From assembly GCA_011799875.1 (NCBI GenBank), contig CM022298.1:290008395-290072394 (forward strand): 64,000 nucleotides of DNA, read 5' to 3'. Of this stretch, positions 11,159 through 22,363 are shown in pieces (positions within the stretch are counted from its first letter, which is position 1; every line of letters starts with the position of its first letter). The stretch comes from Thinopyrum elongatum (Eukaryota; Streptophyta; Magnoliopsida; Poales; Poaceae). The translations under genes and the position numbers were made by a program. The notes under the pieces were generated by a model that was not told the origin of the DNA, did not search any database, and was given only the letters and a program-made list of their open reading frames with translations.

Positions 11159-11801
11159 TTGATACTTCTACTTTATGCGGTACTAATCTACACTCTTCTA
11201 ATGCTGCAAGACCTCTGAAGATGCTAGTCTTCGATAGGACTAGGCCTTCTCTCTATTCTGGCATTTCTGCAGCCCAGTCCACATATACAGCCTCTCTTTG
11301 ATAATGTTGCATATGTAGTGTAGATCCTTGCTTGCTGAGTACTTCGGATGAGTACTCACGGTTGCTTTGCTTTCTTTTTCCCCCAAATACTTTTGATGCA
11401 ACCAGATGATGGAGCCCCGGATACAGCTGCCCCCGCCGATGATCGCTACTACTACCCCGAGGGTGGATATTACTACGAGCTTGCCGTCGACCAGGAGTAG
11501 GTTAGGAGGGTCCCAGGCAGGAGGCCTGCGCCTTTCGATCATAGTGTTTTTCTTTGCCCCGCCTTCTAGGGGTCTTTCTGTGTTTTCTTTTATATCTGTA
11601 CTCAGATATCTGATGCTTCCGCTGACGCTTGTACGCAAGCTTATGTATTCGAGCCCTCGAGGCCCCTGCCTTGTAATATAAAGCTTGTATGACTTTATTT
11701 ATGTTTTAGAGTTGTGTTGTGATATCTTCCCGTGAGTCCTTAGGCTTGATCGTGTGCATTTACGTGTATGATTAGTGCATGATTAAGCCAGGGGCATCAC
11801 A

Positions 11802-12727
11802 TCCGCGCTGGCGGACGACACGGTCTTTCAACAACTATGCCCACGCCTAGTGGAAGCCCCATGCTCCGCGCTGGTGGGAAGACTAGAAGACTAGTGTAGG
11901 CACCGGACGCGGCTGTTCTTTTGCTTGCTTTTGTAGCTGATTTGCCACTTCTTGGAATGAAATTCGAAGTTCTCACGTCTTTATTTGAAGGGGATGGGAA
12001 TTTTTCTCCTTGCAGCGTTTGCTCTTTCGAGTCTTGCAGTTGCCCGTCACTGCTCTCCGCGCGTCTCGCGAGCGGGGGCTGGGCATGGTGTGTACGTCTG
12101 GGTCAGCCCGCGAACACACCACACCAAAGCCCTGGCGTCCTACTTTGGCGTCCTAATCCTCATGTGATGCTCTTAAATGAGCCAACGGGCATGTGCACCC
12201 TCACAATCCTCATCTCCTGGCCTCGCCGGGCATCGTGACCCGGCGTACCAGTGACGATCGGTCCTCGCTCGGGGGCTCGCGTGGGGCGTGGTGCCCTGTG
12301 AGGCAAGGCACCTCCGGAGGCCCCATATCCTCATGGCCCGCTAGAGACCTTGCGGCCACTGGGCGCCTCCTGAGACCTGAGAACCTTCGGATCCTTGAGA
12401 AGGAAAGCCCCGGCAAGATCTCTCTGGAACGAGAGGCATGCGGGGGATCCAAGCTCCGGAGGAGCATGCCCTCGCGGCACAGGAGTCTACCACAAGCACA
12501 CCAAGCTAAGTTATCCTAATCACGATCGACAAGAGCCTGTCGATTGGTAGCAACACAAATGCTAAGATACGAAATAAAAATGTTAACATAACGGCGCAGG
12601 CGCCATGGTCCATTACATGCCCCAGCAGGGCCTTCTGAACTTCTTGATGCAGGGAAAAGAAAAAAAAAGCAAAAGTGGCCTCGCGACCACCGCGGCTCCT
12701 GAGGCCTAGCCCCAGCGACGTCTGCAC
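11802..12727 (+). other. Unassigned internal spacer of element A
   Basis: Resumes element A after the solo LTR. It repeats a GTGGAAGCCCCATGCTCCGC phrase near 11852. I see no domain on either strand. Confidence 0.4.
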
Positions 12728-13617
12728 TCAGTTGGAGTACTCCTCCTGCTTCACCGGAGTGCGATGGCGAGGCGGCTCGTCGTCCTCCTGAGCGGGAGTG
12801 CGGCGATGGGTTGGCTCGCCGTCCTCCCCTGTCCGGGATCGGCGACGCGATGGCTCATCGTAGTCATCGTCGCTCATGCTCTCCCCAGAGGAGGAGACGC
12901 CGTCGCTGGAGGCACCTCGACCGTCGCCAAGGGCGAGTTCACCACCGAGGATGCCACCGCCCCTCCAGCCGTCGTAGTCCGAGAGGTGGACATCGTCGTC
13001 GTCGCCCTCCGGGCAGCACCCTAGACGCCTGCCGTCCTCCCCGAAGATCCGAACGTAGAGGGTCGTCGCTCCGTCGTGCCTGAAGTGGAGGGTACACCTC
13101 CCCTGCAGACCGCATGCGCTGGCGAATGGCTGCCACCCACAGTTCAGGAATACGTTGCCAGCGGAGGTGACCTCGACCTCCACCCATGAGGCCTTGCTGC
13201 AGCAGCCGTTGGCCTGCAGCCAGAGGCCGCCAGGCCCCCCGGCCGGCAGGGCGCCCGCAATGGAGAGCGGGAGCTGGAACCAGGTGCCTACTGGCCTTTC
13301 CGCCCACACCATGAACTCCGAGGATGTGTCGGCCGAATGGGATCGCGGGCGCGGTGGCCGGATGGCTGCCTCATGCTTCCCCCTTGGCCGCGGCCGTCGT
13401 GGCCGCGGCAGCTTCCGACGCGGGAGGGAGCCTTCCCACGACCGCCAGAGGTGTCGCCAACCTTCGAGGGGGCGCGCCCACGCCCTCGGGGAGCCACCAC
13501 CGGCGTCACGACATACTTGCGGGGACGGCCGCGGCCCCTCTTGGGCGGTGGTGAGTCTGGTCCCTCCTTGGGGGCCTTTCCTTTCTCGGCGGTGGAAAAC
13601 CTCCTCACCGGCGCCAT
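12728..13617 (-). pseudogene. Antisense AT-hook plus B3-domain protein gene carried by element A
   Basis: On the minus strand an ATG at 13617 opens a basic N-terminus with an AT-hook core (PKRGRGRPRKYVV), a minor-groove AT-rich DNA binder. A frameshift between about 13500 and 13390 moves to the frame ending at 12728. That frame holds a B3 DNA-binding domain: FQLPLSIAGALP, then SWVEVEVTSAGNVFLNCGW, then ACGLQGRCTLHFRHDG and LYVRIFGEDGRR. The tail is acidic and then Ser/Arg/Pro-rich and ends EEYSN. The gene is antisense to the retrotransposon, between integrase and the polypurine tract, where grass Tat-like elements are known to carry extra ORFs. It could be a captured host B3 gene; the frameshift makes this copy probably dead. 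Confidence 0.7.
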
Positions 13618-13962
13618 GGATGCTTCGGCAAGATGGCCGGATGACAGAGAAGAATAAGAAGGAGAGGACCGGCGAGAAGATGAAGATGAGCTGGGGGCTC
13701 CGCCCCCTTTCCCATTTCTAGGCGGAGGAAGGCTAACCAGCGGCCTCTCACGTTCCAAGCAATGATGGCCTCGCTGCATGCACCAGGCAGTTGTCAAGTC
13801 GGGCGGTTGCCGAGGTGATGTGGGGAAGCGGAGACAACCATGTCCTGTCAAGCACCACGCGTCGGCTTGGCCCGCAGGCGATTGGGGCCCGCGGTGCTTC
13901 GCCCTTGCCCTTTGGCTTCGCCTCGAAGCCAATCCCGAGCACGCCTTGGGCCCGGGGGCTAC

Positions 13963-14832
13963 TTTCGGCATTCTGGGAACCAAGGTACCCAGACTTGCCT
14001 GCCTGCGGCCCATGGCGTGGCTCCCTCGACGGCCTGGTACGGCCCATCTACAAGACTGCCAAGACAGGACCCTCGGGAGGCCCCCTGGCCTCATGAGGCG
14101 GACAACGCCAAGACCTCCAGAGGGAGCGGCCTCCCCAGGCTGCCTACCGAGGAGCAGAGATTTCTATGCAGGTACCAGCCTCATGAGGCTGCGATAACGC
14201 AAGCCATGACGACCAAGGCCAGGCGGGCGCCAGCAGGCGCAGAGGAGGCAGTTTCCTCTTTGGTGCTAAGGAATCAAGGACAGGTGTGGGTTCTCGAGGA
14301 ATCTACCAAAGGTTTCCATTCCGGTGCTACAAGACCAAGACCACCAGCATGGCAGGACGGATGTCATCACCGAGCCCACCGGTGCGTCACGGCCAGAAGC
14401 TTTGCACGCGAAGACCACCTTTCGTCAGGATAAGATGTACTACTTGTCCCCTTTCAAATTGGCCACTATGGGATCCCTTCCCGCCTATGTTTTGGGGGAA
14501 GAGGACCGAGGCCACTATAAAGATAGGTTAGCCACCACCATAGAAGGGGTTGACTCATTCTCACCCCTGAGCCCTCGCGAGGTGGTTCATCCTCTGTACT
14601 TGTTCATCCTCAGCCCCTTGTGAGGCCAATCCACCACAAAGCAGGAGTAGGGTTTTACACCGCAAGGTGGCCCAAACCTGGGTAAACTGCCGTGTTCATC
14701 TTCTTCCTTGTTCACGTGAGTCCGGCTAGGCTAGGCTGTGGGGCGACGAGTCGGTAGGCTTGAGAGGTTGAGTTCTTCGCACACGCCCCAGAGTTCGAAC
14801 CTTCTTGGGTCCGCGGAGCCCTGAATCCGACA
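13963..14832 (+). repeat. 3' LTR of element A, with polypurine tract before it
   Basis: The tract CCCGGGGGCTAC ends at 13962. The LTR (870 bp) starts TTTCGGCATTCTGGG, where TG is expected, and ends GAATCCGACA. TATAAAG is at 14516-14522 and the GTAGGGTTTTAC block at 14641-14686. It matches the 5' LTR over all 818 shared bases with scattered substitutions. Confidence 0.85.
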
Positions 14833-15183
14833 GGTTATGACTGCTACATGATGAATATTATCCAACACAATTATCCATCGCTGATCCAATGCCTACGAGC
14901 TTTTCATATATTGATCTTTGCTAAGTTACTTTTGTCGTTGCTGCTGTTACAATCACTACAAAACTGCTACTGTTACTTTTGCTACTATTACCGTTACTAT
15001 CATACTACTTTGCTGCTAAATACTTTGTTGCAGATATTAAGTCTTTCAGCTGTGGTTGAATTGATGACTCAACTGCTAATACTTGTGAATATTCTTTGGC
15101 TCCCCTTGTGTCGAATCAATAAATTTGGGTTGAATACTCTACCCTCGAAAACTGTTGCGATCCCCTATACTTGTGGGTTATCA
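14833..15183 (+). repeat. 3' part of the 5' LTR of element C
   Basis: The stretch ends CTTGTGGGTTATCA, followed at 15195 by the primer site, as in Triticeae Athila-like elements. The upstream part of this LTR is beyond element A. A leucine-rich open frame across it is a by-product of CTG/TTG-rich sequence. Confidence 0.7.
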
Positions 15184-15194
15184 AGACCTTTTTC

Positions 15195-15212
15195 TGGCGC
15201 CGTTCCCGGGGA
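15195..15212 (+). other. Primer binding site, tRNA-Asp type
   Basis: TGGCGCCGTTCCCGGGGA differs at one base from the complement of the plant tRNA-Asp 3' end (TGGCGCCGTTGCCGGGGA), the primer used by Athila-like elements. Confidence 0.75.
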
Positions 15213-15252
15213 CCATAGCTCTATTTGCTAAGTCACTTGGGATTTATATCTG

Positions 15253-17975
15253 TTGAGCACTATGAAGAATCTTAAAGATGCCAGAACCAACATCGTTCCC
15301 TCTAGGACAAGGGGAGGTAAGGAACTGCCATCTAGCTCTGCACTTGATTCACCTTCTGTTTTGAGTAAGCTTGCAACACCACCACCTGCTATTAATCCTG
15401 ATATGTCACAAGTAATTGATGATGCTTCTTCTACTATGAACGATGCTTATGATGATACTAGTACTTTGCTTGATAAGACTGTGCCACTGGGTGAATTTCT
15501 TGATGAACAACTTGCTAGGGTTAATGAAATTGAGAATGCTGAAACTGATGAAAATATTGAAACTAAAAACTTTGAAACACCTATTAGACCTAGCACTCCT
15601 AGATATGAATTGCCTGATACCTGAGGGTTATGCTATGGATGGAGAGGTAGCTAGAGATTTTCTTGCTTGTAAGGATAGAGATGACCTTAAGAAATCGCTA
15701 TTCAAGTTGAAAGAAAAAACTTTGAATGCTAGAATGAAATATGATCCCCAGTTTGCTACTTCACCTATTTTTTTACTGATAAGGATTATGAATTCTCTGT
15801 CAATCCCGAGTTAATTACTTTGGTTGAATCTGATCCTTTCCATGGTTATGAATCTGAAACTGTTGTGGCACATCTTACTAAACTAAATGATATAGCCACC
15901 CTATTTGCTCATGAGGAAAAAATCACTATTACTATATTCTTAAGTTGTTTCCTTTCTCATTAAATGGTGATGCTAAGATATGGTTTAATTCTCTTGCTCT
16001 TGGTTGTGTGCATAGTCCCCAGGATATGATATATTACTTCTCTGAAAAATATTTTCCTGCTCATAAGAAACAAGGTGCTTTAAAGGAAATATTTAACTTT
16101 GTGCAAATTGAAGAAGAGAGTCTCCCACAAGCTTGGGGGAGGCTTCTTCAATTACTTAATGCTTTGCCTAATCATCCTCTCAAGAAAAATGAAATACTTG
16201 ATATCTCTTATAATGGACTAACCGATGCTTCTAGGGACCACCTAGATAGTTGTGCTGGTTGTGTTTTCAGGGAACGAACTATTGAACAAGCTGAAGAATT
16301 ATTGAATAATATACTGAGTAATGATAATGATTGGACTCTTCCTGAGCCACCGCCAAAGCCAACTCTAAAGAAGAGATGTATTCTATTTCTTAGTCCTGAA
16401 GATATGCAAGAGGCAAAGAAATCTATGAAAGAAAAAGGTATTAGAGCTGAAGATGTTAAGAATTTACCACCTATTGAAGAAATACATGGTATTAATACCC
16501 CGACACAGGTAGTAGAGGTAAATTCTCTCAATAGATTTGATGAAGGCGATATTCCTCATACTAAAACTACTAGTGAATGCTTGGATGAATTTGATAACTT
16601 TATTGTTAAACAAGAAAACTTCAATGCATATGTTAGTAGACAATTGAAACGAAATGCTTATATGATTGAACGCTTGAGTGACTATATGTTTAGAACTATT
16701 AATGATCTTAAGGTTGTTAGTAAACATGCTTCCATGATGAAAACTCAAGTAGAACAAGTCCTCAAGGCACAAAATGATTTGCTTAATGAGATGAACAATA
16801 AGAAAAATGATCATGCTGTTAGGGTTATGACTAGGGGTGGTAAAATGACTCAGGAACCTTTGTATTCTGAAGGTCATCCTAAAAGAATTGAACAAGATTC
16901 TCAAAGAATTAATACTGATGCACCTAGTCCATCTAAAAGAAAAAGAATGATGATAGGACTGTGCATGCTTCTAGTGAACCTACTGTAGACACACCTGAAA
17001 ATCCAAATGATATTTCTATTTCTGATGTTGAAACACAATCTAATGATGAACATGAACCTAGTAATAATGATGTTCATGTTGATGCTCAACCTAGTAATGA
17101 TAATGATGTGGAGATAGAACCTGTTGTTGATCTTGATAACCCACAACCTAAGAATAAAAGGTATGATAAGAGAGACTTCAATTGCTAGGAAACATGGTAA
17201 AGAAAGAGAACCATGGGTTCAGAAACCCATGCCCTTTCCTCCTAAAGCTTCAAAGAATAAAGATGATGAAGAATTTGAGCGCTTTGTTGAAATTCTTAGA
17301 CCTGTCTTTTTGCGCCTTCGTTTGACTGATATTCTGAAAATGTCTCCTTATGCTAAGTATATGAAAGATATTGTTACAAATAAAAGAAAGATACCAAAAG
17401 CTGAATTTTCCACCATGCTTGCTAATTATACATTTAAGGGTGGAATACCAAAGAAACTAGGAGACCCAGGAATACCAACTATACCTTGCTCCATTAAAAG
17501 AAACTATGTTAAAACTGCTTTATGTGATCTAGGAGCCGGTGTTAGTGTTATGCCCTTCTCTTTATATCGTAGACTTGATTTGAATAAGTTAACACCAACT
17601 GAAATCTCTTTGCAAATGGCTGATAAATCAACTGCTATACCCATCGGTATTTGTGAGGATGTGCCTGTCGTAGTTGCAGATGTTACTATTTTAACGGACT
17701 TTGCTATTCTTGATATACCCGAGGACGATAGTATGTCGATCATCCTTGGTAGACCCTTTTTGAATACTGCAGGGGCTGTTATTGATCGAAATAAGGGCAA
17801 TGTTACTTTTCATGTTAATGGTAATGAGCATACAGTACACTTTCCGAAGAAGCAACCTCAAGTGAATAGTATCAACTCTATTGGAAAAAATTCAACAATT
17901 ACTTCCCTATTCCTACTGTCAAAAAGAAATATGAAATTCTTATTGTTGGGGACATGCATACCCCCGTTGAGGTAA
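15253..17975 (+). pseudogene. Gag-protease of element C, frameshifted
   Basis: The first frame (15253-15624) starts MKNLKDARTNIVPSRTRGGK and is acidic. After frame changes near 15625 and 15800-15940, the gag core is open from 15945 to 16988: FSLNGDAKIWFNSLALG, FSEKYFPAHK and SLPQAWGRLLQLL are typical of Athila/Sabrina gag. A further frame change near 16950-17190 leads to the protease frame (to 17975), with the catalytic motif DLGAGVSVMP at about 17526 and the late flap/IILGRPFL segment. No pol follows. Gag would form virus-like particles and the protease would process it; at least three frame changes make this copy inactive. Confidence 0.8.
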
Positions 17976-18624
17976 CCTAGTGCTATACGAAGATTCTCTG
18001 GTTTCATGTCATTCGGCAGAAGTTTGTTAATAAGACTTGATCAACCTTATTAATGGATTCCTTTTGACGGGCATGTGATGGATGAATTTAGTAAACACAA
18101 CTTTTTGTACCCACTTTTTACTTTCTGTTATTTAGAATTAATAAGGTAGAAATGCTATTATTTTATTGTTTTCTGAATTATCCGTGCAATAAAAAATGAC
18201 CAGAAAATAAAAGTTCTCCAAATGTCTTGAAAATTTTATATGATTTTTTCTACAATATTTGAAATTTTTTGGCACTGAACACACCCCAGGGGGGGTGCAC
18301 CTTTGAGCCACAAGCTCATAGGGTGCGCCCACCCCCTGGGCTCGCCATGCAGGCTTGTGGGGCCCACGTAGGCCCCCTCACTTATTCCAGCCACCCATGC
18401 ACTTCCTCTTCCTCTAGAAAAAATCACACCCTTGCTCAAACCCGTGTTCTTGCTCATCTTGCTGCCATTTTCGATCTCCTTGCTCAGAGCTCCGTTTCCA
18501 AAACTATTTTAGGGCATCGTTCATTGGTATGTGACTCCTCCGTTGGTCCAATTAGTTTTTGCTATAGTGATTTATATATTGCAAATCTTTGTTGTTGTGG
18601 TGATCATGTTCTTGAGCTTGCATG
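17976..18624 (+). other. Non-coding tail of element C
   Basis: No coding potential seen. At 18285-18341 two GC-rich arms, CCCAGGGGGGGTGCACC and GGTGCGCCCACCCCCTGGG, are near-complementary and could form a hairpin. Confidence 0.5.
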
Positions 18625-19647
18625 CACTGGTACAGCGAGGTGCTATACAAATGGTTTTTAACCCCTTTCCGCGACGGCGTTTTGAACCGTTGCCAAGTGA
18701 GTGTGTGCGATAGGGGGGTCCTTCCCACACGACCCAGAATCCGTCGGGGATAGGGAGCCTTGATGCATATAGTTGTCCCTATAAAACTGTTTCTGATATC
18801 TCAAATATCCCAAATGCTCCATCCTTGCAACTCGTTTGTGCTCGCATTGTCATCATAGTCGGTATTCTGTGGTGCTACGTTTATGATGCGTGACCCATCA
18901 CAAACGGTTCACGATGATAGAACGTGTATGATAAGTAGACAATCACACACATTCACTTTTCTCGAACCGTATGCGATAACTAATTAAGAAGATTAGCTAA
19001 TCATCATATGAGTGTCGGATAGGATTACGAAACATCGGACCGTCGTAACATCGTCGTACATGATAACTATCACACACGCTATTCTGTGGTGCAACGTTTA
19101 CGATGCGTACCACATCAGAAATAGTTCATGGTTGCAAATCGTGTACGATAAGGCAATTATCACAAATGTTTAGTTTGCCCGCACCGTTTGTGATATTGTC
19201 TGACATCACACACGCTTTGCAAACGGTAACTGTGTGCATGGTTACACATGTTTCCTCTTCGTGAACCGTGACGGATTATGATGTATATCACACACGCTGT
19301 GCTTTATAGACTGTGTACGCCGTAATGACATGCGGAGCTTAATTTCATCCTAATTTAATTGCTGCTATTTAAAATTGTACCTAATTTGAATTTGAAAGTA
19401 GGCTATAGCTTTATTCATATCCATCAGGTTCAAACAACCAATGCATTATTCGATTCACAGGTACATATGTTCAATAATTACATAAGCACCAAATAAAGAA
19501 TGATGAACCAGGGTTGTATACTTGTACTATTACAGATGGTAAAGAAAGAGGTGAGAGACATTCTGGTTGCTGAACAAGGTGAAGCGGAATGGCCCTATTG
19601 TGCTCTCCTCGATGCAGAAGGCACGCATGACTCTAGTCCAACCCCTT
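18625..19647 (+). repeat. Left inverted arm of CACTA-1
   Basis: It starts CACTGGTACAGCGAGGTGC. It contains recurring subterminal phrases such as ATCACACACG, CTATTCTGTGGTGC and AACCGTTTGTGAT-like blocks in both orientations, as expected for transposase-binding subterminal repeats. The inner end encodes the last exon of a minus-strand gene. Confidence 0.8.
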
Positions 19648-20050
19648 GTGATGGCCGGCCGCCAATCATGTAGTTTGAGAGGTAATCTTGAGTAAACTTC
19701 TTCAGGATCCACTACAAAGGAAAAAGATTCAGACACTGTCATCTAACACAACTCATTACAGGCAGTAAAAAGAAGGCTACAGAGTTCTTACTTACCATCC
19801 TGCAGTTCACTGTTGTCTTACATAAAGTGTAAACAAATAGTTTGATTGACATCTTTTGACCCATTTTAATAACAATATTTATCAGTTTCATCACTTGATG
19901 CTGGTTCATGAATATCTCATTGCCCCATACGCAGAAAGGGTCGAAGTGTGGATCTTTGGCAATGACATATGTACCTAAAAGCACCAAGTTAATATTAGAA
20001 GCTAAACAACAATTGCAAAATGATGTAGTACAACACTCCCTCCATCCCAT
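19530..20050 (-). pseudogene. Truncated CACTA-1 gene; terminal exon shares its tail with the AP2/ERF gene
   Basis: The last exon reads down from an acceptor-like TTTGTAG at about 19720 to a stop at 19530. Its tail, TRVMRAFCIEESTIGPFRFT then LFSNQNVSHLFLYHL, is nearly identical to the end of the AP2/ERF protein at 53085-53672. The pattern GW, then F at +7, then a hydrophobic strand, then LFLY is reminiscent of the end of a B3 fold, but that is weak. A second open stretch at 20050-19739 includes FDPFCVWGNEIFMNQHQ and may be an upstream exon. I do not recognise the protein. No start codon with a full gene is visible. Confidence 0.4.
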
Positions 20051-20100
20051 TATATAAGATCTTATTACATGTATATCTAGACATCATCAGAACATTAAGG
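20031..20100 (+). mobile_element. Stowaway-like MITE fragment
   Basis: CTCCCTCCATCCCATTATAT is the typical start of grass Stowaway MITEs (CTCCCTCCGTCCCATAATAT). Only one end is seen; no matching inverted end or TA pair was found. Confidence 0.45.
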
Positions 20101-20792
20101 TAACACTCTTCCTTGTTGCTATGTAGCCTGGGATTGCATATTTAGTCATTCAGTACAATGCATGTTGCTATGTAGCCTCAGATATATTAAATATGGCCCT
20201 GGTTAACCTACCGATAAATGGGTTACAGATATATTCAGTGAAATGTCCGATTCGACGATTAATTCCTTATCAACCTCCAGGCTATATGGTACCAGCTACC
20301 GATATCCTGAACAGTGAGTACATATAAGCAATGCGATGAAACTAACCTCGATCGAAAACAGCAGCTGTTCTCAATATTGTCCTGTATGAGTACATATAAA
20401 GGCATGTTAAGCACAACAGGCTAAACATCAACCAAATATATCCATGGTAGACAACATAATCTACAAATGATAGCTTCAGTGTGCAGGTTTAAGCACGCTA
20501 GTTAAGCAAAACAAGAAGTGGAAAGGTGTGTTAACTGCAACAGGCATAACATTTAAAAACAAGCAAATATAGTCATTCAAACTGGTATTGTGCAGGTCTA
20601 AAGTACACTAGTTATTTAAAAAAACGAAAATGCATGTTAACTGCAACATCCTTAACAGCAACCAAATATCGTAATTCATAGTGGTATTATTGAAACTATT
20701 ATTGATGAAATTGAACTGCACGACAAATAGTTGCACATATAGAGCATCACATTGTGAAGAACTGAAATAAACAAGGCATAAGGCCATCTCTA
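20101..20792. other. Unassigned CACTA-1 sequence, intron-like
   Basis: AT-rich, with no domain on either strand. Repeated phrases around GTTAACTGCAACA and CATTTAAAAACAAGCAAATAT suggest old local duplications. Confidence 0.35.
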
Positions 20793-21190
20793 CACTACAA
20801 AAAAATACACTTCCATGATGATACGTGTTTGTCACAGTAGGTCACGTTTTCTGTCATGCATGTACATCCATGACGATTTTATGACAGAATCAAGATAGTC
20901 ATACCTGTGCTGTCGTAGAAGTGGTCCATGACAATACCAAAATTATCATCACGGAAGTGTCCACTTCCATGACGATAAATGACGAAGCGATTTAGTCAAG
21001 GGTAACCGACACGTGGCATCCACTATAACGGGTCGCCGTTAAGCTATCGGGTTCCGGTTTGGATCCGATAACCCGTTAACAGCCCGGACCAATGGGGATT
21101 TTCCACGTGTAAAATTCTCATTCGCCGGTGGATCCACGTGTCGGCTCAGCATTGGGACAGTTGTCATCCAGCGAATGGGCGGGACACGCC
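20793..21190 (+). repeat. Left terminus of CACTA-2
   Basis: It starts CACTACAAAAAAATACACTT and continues with CATGACGAT/ATGACAGAAT phrases in both orientations, the known look of Caspar-type termini in wheat relatives. Confidence 0.75.
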
Positions 21191-22060
21191 TATGATATGT
21201 CGACACGCGGCCCGGCCCAACAGTGGCCCATTCAAGTTAAAAGGCCAGCCCGTTTGACCTGTGAAAAGGTAACGGCCGGCCCACTTAAAGCCTGTTAGCG
21301 GCCTGTTCGCATATAGCCCATTTACAGCCCGCTAACTCATGACCCATTATGGCCTATCCGAATTAGGCCCAGTAGCGTCATCTGGGCCGTCCAATATGAT
21401 TCCAGCCCGTTGTAACTTTCGGCCCATGTATGGCCCATGACGTCTTTCGGCCCATATGAGGCCCTTTGTAACTCTTGGCCCATTAACGACCCGTGGTGAA
21501 ACTGGCCCGTAATGAACAGTGTATCGCTTTATACCCATTAACGGCCCAATATTCAATTGGGCCGTTTCGAGCCCATGCTATCTTTTGGCCTTCTCAAGGC
21601 CCATTTATTCTTGGGCTGATTTGCAGCATTCGATTACTTATGGTCCATTACTGGCCTGTTCCGGTTGTGGGCCAAATTCAGCCCGTGGTTGAAGTCGGCC
21701 CGTTTGTGGCCCGTTAATCCGTTGGGCCATTTTCATAGCGTCATCAAATATGGCCCATTAACGACCCGTTATGCCAGTCGATAGAAACAAGCCTGATATA
21801 CTCATCAGCCTATTAACGGCCCGTTATGGTCGGCCCATGAACGGACGATTCCCACTCTAGCCCATTTACGGCCCATAATGCGGTCCGTTATTGGTCCATG
21901 TTTGGCCAATCGATCATACGGCCCGTAGAAGGCTCATTGATTCTACGGCCCGTAGAAGGCCCATTGTTTCTATGGCCTGTAGAAGGCCCATTGTTTCTAC
22001 GGCTCGTAGGAGGCCCATGGTCACTACAGTAGATATGTAGCCCATGGTTATTGTGGCCTA
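21190..22060. repeat. Subterminal array of GGCCCAT/GGCCCGT motifs
   Basis: Dozens of copies of GGCCCATTAACGGCCCGTT and shortened or inverted versions (ATGGGCC, ACGGGCC) are spaced about every 15-40 bp over 870 bp. Such dense degenerate motifs next to a CACTA end are the usual place for binding of the element's DNA-binding protein. GGCCCA is also the plant site II/TCP-like core. Confidence 0.8.
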
Positions 22061-22363
22061 GTTTTAAAAAATAGGTTATTGCGGCCACTAGCAAACTACG
22101 GAAAAAGAGCTGCACTGACTACAAGCAAACAAATAAACAAGACAACAAGGGAATAAATAAGCAAGCAACTCACGCTAGGCTATTACGGCTATTACAAATA
22201 TTACATCCACTGGGCATCAAAGTTCGCCACCAGTGCGAATATGGGAAACAAAGCAGCATATTACATACACTGGTTGTCAAAGGTGGCGACCTGCGCAAAT
22301 AAACGCCGTAGCAAAACAAGTCCAGCACTGAAACCACTTCACAAGAGCTCAAGAAACAATATC

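Larger units (their letters stand above)
7821..11801 (+). mobile_element. Solo LTR, 3981 bp, target duplication TCCGC
   Basis: It begins TGTAACGCCCC and ends GGGGCATCACA, near-inverted ends typical of an LTR. The 5-bp direct repeat TCCGC flanks it exactly (7816-7820 and 11802-11806). No gag, pol or second LTR lies between, so this is a solo LTR left by recombination between two LTRs. It contains a very GC-rich block (about 8330-9130) with a TATA-like CTATATGG upstream, an AT-rich TTAATTAA tract (9150-9260), and a set of short GAGG..CCTC motifs. The long proline/arginine-rich open frames in the GC-rich block are compositional. A truncated relative lies in reverse at 42345-45150. Confidence 0.85.
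2226..14832 (+). mobile_element. Element A: decayed Ty3/Gypsy retrotransposon (RIRE2/Tat-like)
   Basis: It is bounded by direct LTR copies at 2226-3043 and 13963-14832. Order on the plus strand is LTR, GC-rich primer-site region, gag, protease, reverse transcriptase, RNase H, integrase, long spacer, antisense gene, polypurine tract, LTR. Integrase after RNase H is the Gypsy order. A 3981-bp solo LTR is nested at 7821-11801. Several stops and frameshifts and lost catalytic residues show that it cannot move on its own. The sequence right of the 3' LTR is the 3' part of an Athila-like LTR, so A inserted into element C; GGTTA (14833-14837) is the expected target duplication, its partner lying beyond the left end of the window. 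Confidence 0.9.
14833..18624 (+). mobile_element. Element C: Athila-like Gypsy element with gag and protease only
   Basis: A partial 5' LTR (14833-15183), a tRNA-Asp-type primer site, gag and an aspartic protease are present on the plus strand. No reverse transcriptase, RNase H or integrase follows, and a non-coding tail runs to 18624, where the CACTGGTACAG terminus begins. This resembles the gag-protease, non-autonomous Triticeae elements of the Sabrina/Derami/WHAM type. The left end was broken by element A; the right end is missing. Confidence 0.8.

Noticed and set aside
14848..15231. 127-codon leucine-rich frame that looks like a membrane protein
   Set aside because: Lies across the LTR end and primer site of element C; composition artefact.
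19530..19742. B3 domain in the CACTA-1 tail exon
   Set aside because: Only GW and a few spaced hydrophobics agree; too weak without a profile search, so not called.
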